Positions 25,782-34,602 of a stretch of DNA of 64,000 nt are shown here, one piece after another (the stretch's first letter is position 1; each line of letters begins with the position of its first letter). Location of the stretch: NCBI RefSeq assembly GCF_000310245.1, contig NC_020505.1, forward strand, positions 2,266,001-2,330,000. Reading direction: 5' to 3'. This DNA comes from Candidatus Sulfuricurvum sp. RIFRC-1. Its GTDB lineage: Bacteria > Campylobacterota > Campylobacteria > Campylobacterales > Sulfurimonadaceae. Under the pieces are notes generated by a model. The model ran no database searches and had not been told where the DNA came from. It was given only the letters and a program-made list of their open reading frames with translations. Both the position numbers and the translations under genes were made by a program.

Positions 25782-26870
25782 TTACATATCCCGCGCTAAC
25801 GTAAACATATTGGCGTGATTGACCATAAAACTGCTACAACGATCACAGATCGGATCGCCCCCTTTGTAGGGGTAAGGACAGCGGCACTCATGACACGTTA
25901 CCATCTCATAACGAACCAGCTGTTCTGAGCGCTCATACGCCACACTCACCAAATCAAAGCCCTCTTTGGCACTAATCGCTTTGGGTTTACAGATATCCTC
26001 ACAAATACCGCATCCGATGCATTTGCCCTGAGAAAAATAAATCCCCTGTTTATCACTGGTTGGAAAAAGTGCATCGGTAGGACAAAACTGGGTGCAGTCT
26101 CCGCAGTTGGTACAGGTTTCAAAATTAATTTGTTTATTAAAAAACAGCGGACTGCTCTCTTTAAACTCTGTTTGCTCTAGCCCCACAACAATCTCTTTGA
26201 GAGAGTTTTTAAGCAAAATGCGTTTGAGCGGCATCTTCTGATCAGGGAGCTTATGATGGGCTGTTGTCATCGAAACATGAGCAACTGACTCCTCAACCAA
26301 AGACTCTTTTACTTTTTCAAACCCTTTTCTAAAAAGGGCACGACGATCTGCTTGCTCCTCTTTTTCATCAATGGTTTCAATACGATGAGGCTTTTGAATC
26401 GTCTCTAAAAACTGGTTTGTCACCGTGATCTTCTCACGAATTGATGTTTCCAACTTTCCGTTTTCATTAAGAACACATCCGCTACAGTGGCTCATATCAC
26501 ACGTTACGTTTCGCTCACCTCGCAATGCCATAACCGTAAAATGCTCAACATCAAAAACACCCAAACACGGTGTCGTAACTTTACACGATAGCGTCGGTGC
26601 CTCTTCGATATGCTGGTACGATGCAGCGTAGCCGTTCGGATCGAAACTCTCGATCTCCAGCGCCTCGCTTGGACAGCTTCCGATACACCCTGCACATTCG
26701 ACACACTCATTTTCAAAAAGTGTCAGCTTGTTACGGACGATATGAAAAGCCCCTTTAGGACAAAGATCGATACAGATTGTACAATCGTTGTGATAATACT
26801 CATTTCGTAAACAACGGGTTGCCGTATAGCTAAAAAGGTTGCTTTTTTGAACAAAATTAATGTTACCCAT
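25782..26870 (-). CDS. Polyferredoxin of the molybdoenzyme operon
   Basis: 362 residues, cytoplasmic. Four [4Fe-4S] motifs: CTICIDLCPKGAF and CVECAGCIGSCPSEAL near the N-terminus, CTNCGDCTQFCPTDALF and CIGCGICEDICKPKAI in the C-terminal half, plus CHECRCPYPY...CDRC at the end, which looks like a zinc ribbon. Between them CDMSHCSGC adds more cysteines. ATG 26870 is chosen because an AGGATC ribosome site precedes it; the start overlaps the stop of the TorD-like gene. It probably passes electrons to or from the operon's redox enzyme, or serves in its assembly, as NapF-like proteins do. Confidence 0.85.
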   Translation of the reverse strand: MGNINFVQKSNLFSYTATRCLRNEYYHNDCTICIDLCPKGAFHIVRNKLTLFENECVECAGCIGSCPSEALEIESFDPNGYAASYQHIEEAPTLSCKVTTPCLGVFDVEHFTVMALRGERNVTCDMSHCSGCVLNENGKLETSIREKITVTNQFLETIQKPHRIETIDEKEEQADRRALFRKGFEKVKESLVEESVAHVSMTTAHHKLPDQKMPLKRILLKNSLKEIVVGLEQTEFKESSPLFFNKQINFETCTNCGDCTQFCPTDALFPTSDKQGIYFSQGKCIGCGICEDICKPKAISAKEGFDLVSVAYERSEQLVRYEMVTCHECRCPYPYKGGDPICDRCSSFMVNHANMFTLARDM

Positions 26871-27432
26871 TCTGTGATCCTTGAGACAAATACTCATAGT
26901 CAGCACTTAAAAATTCGATGATAAAATCACACATATCCCGATAAAACGGCGTATCCGCCATACTCTTCATCCCCATCATATACGGAACTACCCATGGAAA
27001 TATATGCTGATCTAAAAATTCAAATTGCGACTTTTCTTCATTTCGATAAACCAGTGTTTGCATAAAGGCAAACTCGATTCCCAAATGATCCGGTGCCATA
27101 ATCTGCGTTTGATCCATGTTGACTTCAAATCCATGGGTAAAATAAAATCCCATAACAGGATTTTGAAGCCCTACTAGCGTCTCATTCTTCGCATCGAGGA
27201 CAAACGACTCTACCGGCTGGGTATTAAGGATATACATTGAGGTGTAATCCGTATTGAGTTGATCGTATATCTCTTCTATCTCTGAAGAGCTAATCCATCT
27301 CTCTGTCTCTTCACCTATAATCTCTAAGAGTGATGCATTATTTTTGAGATCATGGATAAAACGACGGTCAGGGGTATCGCTCATGACGCGAGACAAAAAA
27401 GCATAAATATAAAGTCGGTATTCGTTATTCAT
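26863..27432 (-). CDS. TorD/DmsD-family molybdoenzyme chaperone
   Basis: 189 residues, all-helical. Marks of the TorD fold: an N-terminal YRLYIYAFLSRVMSDTPD, the segment YTSMYILNTQPV, and APDHLGIEFAFMQTLV, where the E/D-rich helix corresponds to the conserved region binding the TAT signal peptide. It should hold the alpha subunit until its cofactor is inserted. Its stop overlaps the polyferredoxin start. It is split from the structural genes by a strong hairpin at 27509-27531. Confidence 0.85.
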   Translation of the reverse strand: MNNEYRLYIYAFLSRVMSDTPDRRFIHDLKNNASLLEIIGEETERWISSSEIEEIYDQLNTDYTSMYILNTQPVESFVLDAKNETLVGLQNPVMGFYFTHGFEVNMDQTQIMAPDHLGIEFAFMQTLVYRNEEKSQFEFLDQHIFPWVVPYMMGMKSMADTPFYRDMCDFIIEFLSADYEYLSQGSQNG

Positions 27433-27508
27433 TCAAAATGTTCCTAAAAAAAAGTAAGGGATTGTGTCATAGGAGGACTTTAAGACAGCAAAGTTTGGAC
27501 AATTAAGA

Positions 27509-27531
27509 TTCTAACCCCAACGGGGTTAGAA
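27509..27531 (-). terminator. Perfect 10-bp hairpin inside the molybdoenzyme operon
   Basis: TTCTAACCCC-N3-GGGGTTAGAA. On the minus strand it lies just after the small secreted-protein gene and is followed by a short T/A-rich run. It may act as a partial terminator lowering chaperone and ferredoxin expression, or protect the upstream mRNA from decay. Confidence 0.6.
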
Positions 27532-27537
27532 AGGTGC

Positions 27538-27939
27538 TTATAAACACCCTTTAAAAAACGATTTTTTCGGCGGTGGAGGAGACTTAAACTCAGTTGCTTT
27601 AATCGTATTGGTAGCAGTATCAAGTGTACCGATAACAATAACGCCGTTTTTATTGATCCCTTCTCGCATTTCAGAAAGTTTCAGTTTAGTGGTGTCAATG
27701 GTATAAACTTTACCGGTAGCGTGTTGATACAATGCATATTTCGCATCTTTTGTCGTTACACCGGCTTCAGTTGTACGAAAACATCCGTCTGACCCGCACA
27801 CATAGTTTTCCAAATAACAATCGGCAAATGCACCTTGAGCGGCACATCCCGGAGTTGTTAGGAGACCTTCAAACTCTTCTGGCTCATTGGCGAATGCACT
27901 AAATACCAGTGCAGCGCATAGCAATAACAGCTTTTTCAT
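27538..27939 (-). CDS. Small Cys-containing secreted protein of the molybdoenzyme operon
   Basis: 133 residues with signal peptide (MKKLLLLCAALVFSAFANE). The mature part has cysteines in TTPGCAAQG, DCYLENYVCGSDGCF and the C-terminal FFKGCL, preceded by a Pro/Lys patch (SPPPPKKSF). Not assigned to a family. It overlaps the gamma-subunit stop (TAATG) with GGAGG as ribosome site, so it is made together with the enzyme and is presumably a periplasmic accessory protein. Confidence 0.7.
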   Translation of the reverse strand: MKKLLLLCAALVFSAFANEPEEFEGLLTTPGCAAQGAFADCYLENYVCGSDGCFRTTEAGVTTKDAKYALYQHATGKVYTIDTTKLKLSEMREGINKNGVIVIGTLDTATNTIKATEFKSPPPPKKSFFKGCL

Positions 27940-29147
27940 TATTCTACCTCCGCTTTGAGAGATTTGAGATACGCTACGATATTCTCAACCGTATCTTTGT
28001 CCAAGAAACCATAATCGGTCATCGTAGAAACACGTTTCCCTTTTTCGATATTGTACCAAGGGGTATTGGCATGTGCATTGCGGTTATACCCCGGCACGAC
28101 AACGGCTGAGGGTTTTACGATTGACTCACGTAAATAGGCAACTGAAGAGTAACCCCCGACATATTTCAGTGACGGTGCCAAAAATGACGTCGGATCAACC
28201 GTCTCGATTTGGTGACATCCGTTACATCCGTTTGCGGCAGCCGCTTCTTTACCTTTTGCCACATTACCTTTTGAATCAGTTGACAATTCGGCGAGCATTG
28301 CTGCATTCGATTTTTGCCCCTCAAGATTAATAGCAATCCATGGGCTTAAGTTTTTGATACCGTTACGTCCCATTTTTGTACCGTCCCATACGGCGATCGA
28401 TACAGGAACGGTACCGTTCAAGTTTACATATTCGTCTTTAAGAGGACGGCTCAGTGTTCCACTCCAGCCGTTCGCTGCATACGTCATAGCTGAGCTTGAT
28501 TTGACAGATCCGTCTTTAATTTCTGTCAAAGAACGGTACCCTTCACCGACAAAAACTTTCTCATAGTCGTGATTTGCCAAAGCTGCCACTTTCGCGTCGA
28601 ATTCAGCCAGTTCTTGACCAAATACTCCCGTTTGCTGGCGATTGATCTGATGAGCAACGTCTTTATTACCGTTTGGCTCGTACACTTTCTCCATTGCTTT
28701 TTGGAGGTGTACGACTACCGGACGGCCGGTTGAACCCATACCGATGTATGGAAGTACTTGTGGTACTTTCGTTACCCCAGCAAATTGAACGGCAAAACCG
28801 TCACTGTAAGAGGTTGTCGAGACATTCGATTGCACATCTTTCGTACCGTCAGCCCATTTAACAAGCAAGGCAATGTTTTTGCCATCATAAAGGGCAGCAA
28901 CCTGTGCTTTTTTTGCTTTTGGATTTACATTTTCAGGAAGCGAATTGGCTTTTTTATCGTTCATATAGATTGCGGTTTGCGGATAAAGCATTACGGTTTC
29001 AAACTTTGCTTTTGACCATACAGCCGAATCAGCTTTAATCGTATCCAAAGGTTCAGATACTTTTAGTGCTGTAATCGCGGGATCAGCCGCGAGTGCCGCA
29101 GAAGCGGCAAGACCCAATGAAAGAATAGTTGTAAGAAGCTTTTTCAT
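27939..29147 (-). CDS. Type II DMSO-reductase gamma-like subunit fused to cytochrome c
   Basis: 402 residues, exported (signal peptide ending ALAADP). Residues about 25-290 match the ethylbenzene-dehydrogenase-related heme-binding gamma domain: an ALKV start, AKFETVMLYPQTAIYMND, ALLVKWADGTKD, VPQVLPYIGMGSTGRPVVVH, and the near-terminal VSIAVWDGTKMGRNG. A C-terminal cytochrome c domain follows with a single CNGCHQ motif near residue 308 and a downstream Met in VSTMTDYG as likely sixth ligand. Known gamma subunits such as EbdC, DdhC, SerC and ClrC lack this cytochrome c domain, so electrons could leave or enter directly through a c-type heme. Confidence 0.8.
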   Translation of the reverse strand: MKKLLTTILSLGLAASAALAADPAITALKVSEPLDTIKADSAVWSKAKFETVMLYPQTAIYMNDKKANSLPENVNPKAKKAQVAALYDGKNIALLVKWADGTKDVQSNVSTTSYSDGFAVQFAGVTKVPQVLPYIGMGSTGRPVVVHLQKAMEKVYEPNGNKDVAHQINRQQTGVFGQELAEFDAKVAALANHDYEKVFVGEGYRSLTEIKDGSVKSSSAMTYAANGWSGTLSRPLKDEYVNLNGTVPVSIAVWDGTKMGRNGIKNLSPWIAINLEGQKSNAAMLAELSTDSKGNVAKGKEAAAANGCNGCHQIETVDPTSFLAPSLKYVGGYSSVAYLRESIVKPSAVVVPGYNRNAHANTPWYNIEKGKRVSTMTDYGFLDKDTVENIVAYLKSLKAEVE

Positions 29148-30244
29148 TAGTGGTGTCCTCCAGCTTTTGTAAACTTACCGGCGATGTAACGTGTATCGAC
29201 CGGAGCCAATGGGTTACGTTTATTCTCTTTCGCTACTTGTTGGTAGTAGTTGTTGTCCAAACGGAACATATCGGAGTGTTGGTATGCGATCAATAGATCC
29301 ATAAGCTCACTTACACCGGTCTCTTTACGCTTTTTCATCTCCGCTTTAAGTGTTTTAATCGCAGCATGAACTTCCGGTCCGAACAATTTTTCAAGTTCGC
29401 CAATCGGAAGACGGGTTGAGCCCTCGATGATTTTACCCTCAGCGTCAAATTTCGCCGGAGATTCGGTCGGAGGGATATAGTATACGTTTGGTTGCGTACC
29501 GTAGTCTGAACGAAGACCCAACGCTACTTTGTATTTGTGTACCAATTTGTGGACTTGCGATTCTTCATCATCCAAGAATCCGACAAAACGGATACGTCCG
29601 ACACATTGTTGCGCACATGCCGGTGGCAAGCCCTGCTCAATACGTGGGAAACAAAGGATACATTTCTCTGATTTAGAGATTTTCGGATTGAAATAGATCT
29701 TTTTGTATGGACATCCCGCGATACAGTAGCGGTAACCTTGACAACGATCCAAGTCAACCAATACAACCCCGTCTTCTTCACGTTTGAAAATCGCATCACG
29801 AGGACACGCACTCAAACAGCCCGGATTTGTACAATGGTTACAAATACGCGGCAAATAGAAGAAATAGTTGTCTTGCGGGAATGCACCCGCACCTTCGTCC
29901 TCATCCCAGTTCGGTCCCCATGTTGGAGAAACGTGCGGATGAAAATGGTTGCTGTCGCTTTGTCCGCCCATCAATGATTCGTAGTTGTAATCCCAAGGTA
30001 CCCCGTAATCGGCTTCGAGGTTAGGGATTACACCCGGCTGAAGGTCACCTGCAGCGTCAAATCCGCCGCCAAGTTCCATCCAGTTTTTTGGATAACCGGT
30101 ACCTGGATAGGTCTCAACGTTATTCCAATACATATATTCACGACCGTTACGGTTCGTCCATTGCGTTTTACATGCTACGGTACATGTTTGGCACCCGATA
30201 CATTTGTTCAGGTCCATTACCATTGCTAATTGTCTTTTAGACAT
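29147..30244 (-). CDS. Type II DMSO-reductase family beta subunit (iron-sulfur)
   Basis: 365 residues without a signal peptide, so it should travel with the TAT-exported alpha subunit. Cluster motifs: CIGCQTCTVACKTQW near 15; CNHCTNPGCLSACPRDAIF; CQGYRYCIAGCPYKKIYF; CILCFPRIEQGLPPACAQQC. In CQGYRYC a Tyr stands where a ligand Cys would be, as Trp does in NarH (CRGW), so one cluster should be [3Fe-4S] and three [4Fe-4S]. The segments NNVETYPGTGYP and GVPWDYNYESL are typical of nitrate/selenate/chlorate/ethylbenzene-type beta subunits. It is 9 bases after alpha and overlaps gamma by 1 base. Confidence 0.9.
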   Translation of the reverse strand: MSKRQLAMVMDLNKCIGCQTCTVACKTQWTNRNGREYMYWNNVETYPGTGYPKNWMELGGGFDAAGDLQPGVIPNLEADYGVPWDYNYESLMGGQSDSNHFHPHVSPTWGPNWDEDEGAGAFPQDNYFFYLPRICNHCTNPGCLSACPRDAIFKREEDGVVLVDLDRCQGYRYCIAGCPYKKIYFNPKISKSEKCILCFPRIEQGLPPACAQQCVGRIRFVGFLDDEESQVHKLVHKYKVALGLRSDYGTQPNVYYIPPTESPAKFDAEGKIIEGSTRLPIGELEKLFGPEVHAAIKTLKAEMKKRKETGVSELMDLLIAYQHSDMFRLDNNYYQQVAKENKRNPLAPVDTRYIAGKFTKAGGHH

Positions 30245-30253
30245 CTAAACCCC

Positions 30254-33166
30254 TTAATACTGTACGTCTTTTGCTTTTTCGTAATTCACGGCGCCATCAT
30301 AAGCGTACTGATTACCATCCCATAGGCCACCAAATTTCAAGTGCCCCCATCCATCAGCCATCTCAAGCAGATTCAATGACGTTGGTACAACTTCATTGTG
30401 CCCTTTGTTTTTCAAATACATGTACGGTTCCCATCCATGTTCAAGAACCAACCCATCTGCCGGTGCAGATGAAGAGAGTTTCGCCATCGCATAGAACTCG
30501 CCGAGAGCATTGTAAATGCGGATAGTTTCACCATCCTTAATCCCTTTAGCTTCTGCAACCACACGGTTAATTTGTGCTGCAGGGACGCCGCGCTGAAGAC
30601 GCAATAACGTACGTGACGTTTTGTAGTTCGAGTGGATAGACCAACGAGCATGCGGTGTCATAAACACGTACGGATAGTCTTTCGACTGCGGACGAATCCC
30701 TTCCATACCTGTGTTGGTTGCCGCACCCATTTTGATGTACATCTCATGGTCAACGTAGAATGTTTGACGACCTGAAACCGTCTCTAAACGCTCCATTTTA
30801 TACAAATGGTCTTCGTTCGAGTTAAACGGACGGTCAGAATACAATGGAGATGATTTTGCCGCTTTTTCATTGATCAGCAAGAAACCGCCCACTTTGTACA
30901 TTTTCTCCATCGTCCACGGCTCATACTGCTCACATTTTTCCAATGCCGCTTGTACTGCCATTTTATCGGTTCCGAGGTAGACTTCACCCGCACCCTCAGA
31001 CTCGGCATCGGTGTTGGTAAATTCTTTGTGGAAAATAGTCAAATCATGGAAACCCGGTTTCGCGAATTTCGGATGATCTTTAACTTTTGCTTTAGAGATG
31101 TTTTCGGAACGGTTTGCCAACTCTTCCATTTTCTTAGCCAAGAAAGTGAACATTGACCATTCATCCATCGATTCACCGATGTTTTTGATGTTTGCAACCG
31201 GCTGAGCCAAGTTGGTGAAACGGTGATAACCCGGAGAAGTACGAAGGTCATACACTTCATAGTGTGATTTCGCCGGAAGCAAGATGTCAGCATATTGTGC
31301 CGCTTCAGACATACGGTAATCCACATACGCATAGAATTTCGTTTTGTTCAAGAACGCTTTACGATATTCATTCCCTTTATTACGACGGAATTTTGAGTCG
31401 GCTACGATCAGAGCACAATCGGGCTGCCACCACGGTTTATTCACATTACCGTGTTTAGAAGCTTGGTTCACTTTATCGTTTTCACCTGATTTAAGCATTT
31501 CGCCCAATACCGCCATGTACTCTTTTTTAGACATACCGTTTTGAGCGCGTTTAACGTCTTCGTCACCGAAGTATTGATCAAACGTTTTCATACCGTCACC
31601 AAATACGAACTCACCGACGAAACCTGATCCGAAACGTGCGTTGTATTTGCCGCTAAATCCAGAAAGTGCACCCAAACCTGAGAGGGTAAATTCATTTTCC
31701 GTATTAATCCCGCCGTATGGTCCCATACGTCCTGTCAACCCACAAATAGACGCAATATTCCAAATGGTCATTACACCGTTGAAATATTTGTTCAACGAGA
31801 ATCCGGTTGTGATCTCAACGACTTTAGGGATCGCGATATCACGTGCAAGCTGACGAGTCGTATCAGGGTGAACACCGGTCACTTCTTGGATCGATTCAGG
31901 GCTGAATTTTGCCGCTGATTTTTTGAGCATTTCGAATACCGTGGTCACGTTACGATCGTGCCCGTGCATATCTTTAATTGTCCATGACCCTTCGAGTTCA
32001 GGAACAATACCGTGATCATCAAGGCGGAGTGATTTCTCACTGCTCCCCTCAGTACCCGGCATCAATGCAACTTTACCGGTTGCTTTATTCATACAATAGA
32101 ATTCTTCATTGTATTTGTGATGATCTTCATCATTCGCGGCATGTTCCATGTCGGTGCGACGGATCATTTTTTGAGTTTTAGTATCAACCAAGAACGGAAG
32201 ATCGGTCAAGGTTTTCATAAACTCTGGTTTGTAAAGTTTTTCGTTCAAAATAACGTTGATAACACCCATTGCAAGGATATTATCTGAACCAGCTTTGATC
32301 GGGATCCAAAGATCGGATGATTTAGCCGTTGCATTGAACTCTGGGGTAATCGTGATGATTTTTGCCCCGTTGTATTTCCCTTCCCACACGAAGTGAGCAT
32401 CCGGAATACGAGAAACCGATGGATTTCCGCCCCACATTACCGCAGTATCGACGTTATACATGAAATCCCATGTACAACCAAGGTTACCTTCACCGTACGC
32501 AATCGCCGCACCCGAGAACATATCTCCGAGGTAGGATGATGGGTAAATACGAATCGCACCGAGCTGTGTCGAGAAACGCAATGGGGCACCGCGACGACCT
32601 TCAGTAAGAAGACCCGTACCGGCGTGAACCATCAATTTGTCCGGACCGCGTTCAGGATCAGTCATACAATTGAAAATCTCTTGACATACACGCTCAGCCG
32701 CTTCATCCCAGCTGATACGTTTCCATTTACCTTCACCGCGTTCACCGACACGAACCATCGGGTAAAGAATACGGTCTTTTTGGTACATGACTTGTGAATG
32801 CTGTACCCCTTTGTTACATCCGCGAGGATTAAAGTCAGGGATTTTTGCATTGATTACCGGATAACGAGCCGATTGGTTCTCACGGGTTACAACACCGTTA
32901 TGAGACCAAACTTCCCAAGCACAGTTACCTTGACAGTTAACACAGTGGTATGCAAACCCGTGTTCCTCTTTCTTCCCATAAGTAAACGAAAACTCGTTAC
33001 GATACATATCTTCAGTATAGTTGGTATTCGGATAATTTTCTTTACCGTTTTCAACTGACATTACATTGGTTTTAGCGAATAGTGAACCTTGTGAGGCTAC
33101 TAACGCTGCCGTCATCCCTGAAACTTTCAGGAAGTCACGGCGTTGATTGTTCATTACTTTTGTCAT
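30254..33166 (-). CDS. Type II DMSO-reductase family molybdopterin alpha subunit, TAT-exported
   Basis: 970 residues. The N-terminus has a twin-arginine signal (QRRDFLKVSGM). The first cluster motif is HxxxCxxxC...C: YHCVNCQGNC near 54 and RGCNKG near 93. The Mo-ligand region SYLGDMFSGAAIAYGEG carries an Asp, as in type II enzymes. KTLTDLPFLVDTKTQKMIRR is a strong mark of that group (nitrate, selenate, chlorate, DMS and ethylbenzene enzymes). The substrate cannot be deduced; with a rhodanese gene immediately upstream, a sulfur compound is possible. Enzymes of this type act in the periplasm as alpha-beta-gamma trimers. Confidence 0.88.
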   Translation of the reverse strand: MTKVMNNQRRDFLKVSGMTAALVASQGSLFAKTNVMSVENGKENYPNTNYTEDMYRNEFSFTYGKKEEHGFAYHCVNCQGNCAWEVWSHNGVVTRENQSARYPVINAKIPDFNPRGCNKGVQHSQVMYQKDRILYPMVRVGERGEGKWKRISWDEAAERVCQEIFNCMTDPERGPDKLMVHAGTGLLTEGRRGAPLRFSTQLGAIRIYPSSYLGDMFSGAAIAYGEGNLGCTWDFMYNVDTAVMWGGNPSVSRIPDAHFVWEGKYNGAKIITITPEFNATAKSSDLWIPIKAGSDNILAMGVINVILNEKLYKPEFMKTLTDLPFLVDTKTQKMIRRTDMEHAANDEDHHKYNEEFYCMNKATGKVALMPGTEGSSEKSLRLDDHGIVPELEGSWTIKDMHGHDRNVTTVFEMLKKSAAKFSPESIQEVTGVHPDTTRQLARDIAIPKVVEITTGFSLNKYFNGVMTIWNIASICGLTGRMGPYGGINTENEFTLSGLGALSGFSGKYNARFGSGFVGEFVFGDGMKTFDQYFGDEDVKRAQNGMSKKEYMAVLGEMLKSGENDKVNQASKHGNVNKPWWQPDCALIVADSKFRRNKGNEYRKAFLNKTKFYAYVDYRMSEAAQYADILLPAKSHYEVYDLRTSPGYHRFTNLAQPVANIKNIGESMDEWSMFTFLAKKMEELANRSENISKAKVKDHPKFAKPGFHDLTIFHKEFTNTDAESEGAGEVYLGTDKMAVQAALEKCEQYEPWTMEKMYKVGGFLLINEKAAKSSPLYSDRPFNSNEDHLYKMERLETVSGRQTFYVDHEMYIKMGAATNTGMEGIRPQSKDYPYVFMTPHARWSIHSNYKTSRTLLRLQRGVPAAQINRVVAEAKGIKDGETIRIYNALGEFYAMAKLSSSAPADGLVLEHGWEPYMYLKNKGHNEVVPTSLNLLEMADGWGHLKFGGLWDGNQYAYDGAVNYEKAKDVQY

Positions 33167-33176
33167 AGTCTTAGCC

Positions 33177-34298
33177 TTATCGTTTAATCGGAAGGTTCAT
33201 GTCGTTACCCCAAACATCCCAGCTTCCTGTGAATACTTTGACGTTTTTGTAACCCAACAATTGAAGTGCCGTAATATGTTCCGAACTTCGTCCCGCACCT
33301 ACGTGACAGTATGCGTAAATTATTTTATCCGGTGTAATACCATAGTTATCGTATACTTTTTGAATCTCAGCCGCTGATTTGAAAGAGAGCTTTTTATCAG
33401 CATCAGAGATTTGACTCCACTCGATAAATGTTGCACCCGGAACGTGCCCGCCGCGTGCAACGTTATCCACTTTCCGCTCACCGACGACTTCAGCGATACC
33501 GCGAGAATCGATAATGACGTATTTGGATTTTTTACCGTTTTTAAGGATATCTTCCATTGCGTGTTTCACTTCTTCTTTACCCGCAATTACGTTCCATTTG
33601 ATTTTCTTAGGATCAATTTTATAGGTTTTTGGCGTTAAGACTTCATCCCCTTTGACGACAAGGAGACGTTTTTCAACTGCAGCCATTTTATCTTTCAACA
33701 GTTTGCTGTCCGCTTGTGCTTTGGCAATTGTTGCATCAAGAGCAGCTTTGTCAGCACCCTCTTTTGTCAATGCTTCTTTAGCCTCTTTTGCTGCTTTAGT
33801 CGCTGCTTTTAGCTCTTTATTGAGAGCATCGTACTCTTTTTGAGCCGGATCGACTGCCATCATAGCCGCACGCCCGCCGTTTAGTACTTTTACATTTTTA
33901 TGACCGTAGCTGTCAAAAAATGAATACACACCCGTTGCATTCGGACCTTTGAAGTCATCGTACGCAATAATGGTCATATCATTACTAACCCCTTTGCCTC
34001 CAATGTACTTTTCGGCATCATCGATACAGCGATAAAGGGGTGCACAGTGCATCTCACCATCAATCTCTGAATGGTGTAGATGGTGAGCGTACATCTCAAC
34101 CGACCCTTTAATATGGCCCAATTTATATATATCTTCGTTATCACCCGATACGAACATCACTTTTGGATTACCAATCAGCTTGGCCGCTTCTTCGGCAGAG
34201 ATAAGAATATTATTATCCTTATACCCATCGGCTGCCATTAGTACGGTCGATGCCGACAGTGATGCCGCAACACATAGTGTTCTTAGCAATCTGTTCAT
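33177..34298 (-). CDS. Periplasmic two-domain rhodanese-like sulfurtransferase
   Basis: 373 residues, signal peptide ending VLMAADG. Domain 1 (about 32-150) has the rhodanese fold (GHIKGSVEMY, IIAYDDFKGPNATGVYSFF, VKVLNGGRAAM) but no Cys at the active-site loop. A lysine/alanine coiled-coil insert of about 55 residues follows. Domain 2 (about 240-370) has GHVPGATFIEW and an intact loop YCHVGAGRSS, with Cys as probable sulfur carrier. ATG 34298 with AAGGAG upstream is preferred to the start 10 codons earlier. First gene of the molybdoenzyme operon, 10 bases from the alpha gene. Confidence 0.85.
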   Translation of the reverse strand: MNRLLRTLCVAASLSASTVLMAADGYKDNNILISAEEAAKLIGNPKVMFVSGDNEDIYKLGHIKGSVEMYAHHLHHSEIDGEMHCAPLYRCIDDAEKYIGGKGVSNDMTIIAYDDFKGPNATGVYSFFDSYGHKNVKVLNGGRAAMMAVDPAQKEYDALNKELKAATKAAKEAKEALTKEGADKAALDATIAKAQADSKLLKDKMAAVEKRLLVVKGDEVLTPKTYKIDPKKIKWNVIAGKEEVKHAMEDILKNGKKSKYVIIDSRGIAEVVGERKVDNVARGGHVPGATFIEWSQISDADKKLSFKSAAEIQKVYDNYGITPDKIIYAYCHVGAGRSSEHITALQLLGYKNVKVFTGSWDVWGNDMNLPIKR

Positions 34299-34340
34299 CC
34301 GTGCTCCTTCTTCTATTTGAATCTGCACACATTGGTGCGT

Positions 34341-34399
34341 TAATTTACGGAATTACCGCTTCCATTATAGAGATGAGACTCTTAATAAACGGTAAATTA
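34341..34399 (-). promoter_or_regulatory. Promoter region of the rhodanese-molybdoenzyme operon with inverted repeat
   Basis: TAATTTAC at 34341-34348 and GTAAATTA at 34392-34399 form an 8-bp inverted repeat around a minus-strand TATAAT box (34364-34369). This could be an operator controlling the operon. The rest of the 304-base divergent gap (34299-34602) is AT-rich leader for both sides; no gene is seen in it. Confidence 0.4.
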
Positions 34400-34602
34400 C
34401 TTTTTTTGATACACACTAGCATTACAATTTGTTACATATTTATCACAAAATCGAAATAAAGCATGATTGCCCGTTATTTTACGTTTTCTTATACAGCTCA
34501 CCCTTTTTTTTGACTTACATGCTATAACTAATACTTACATTTTAATCACTTTTTGATAGTATGACGATTATTTTTATCACAATAATATGAAAGGAAATAA
34601 TT

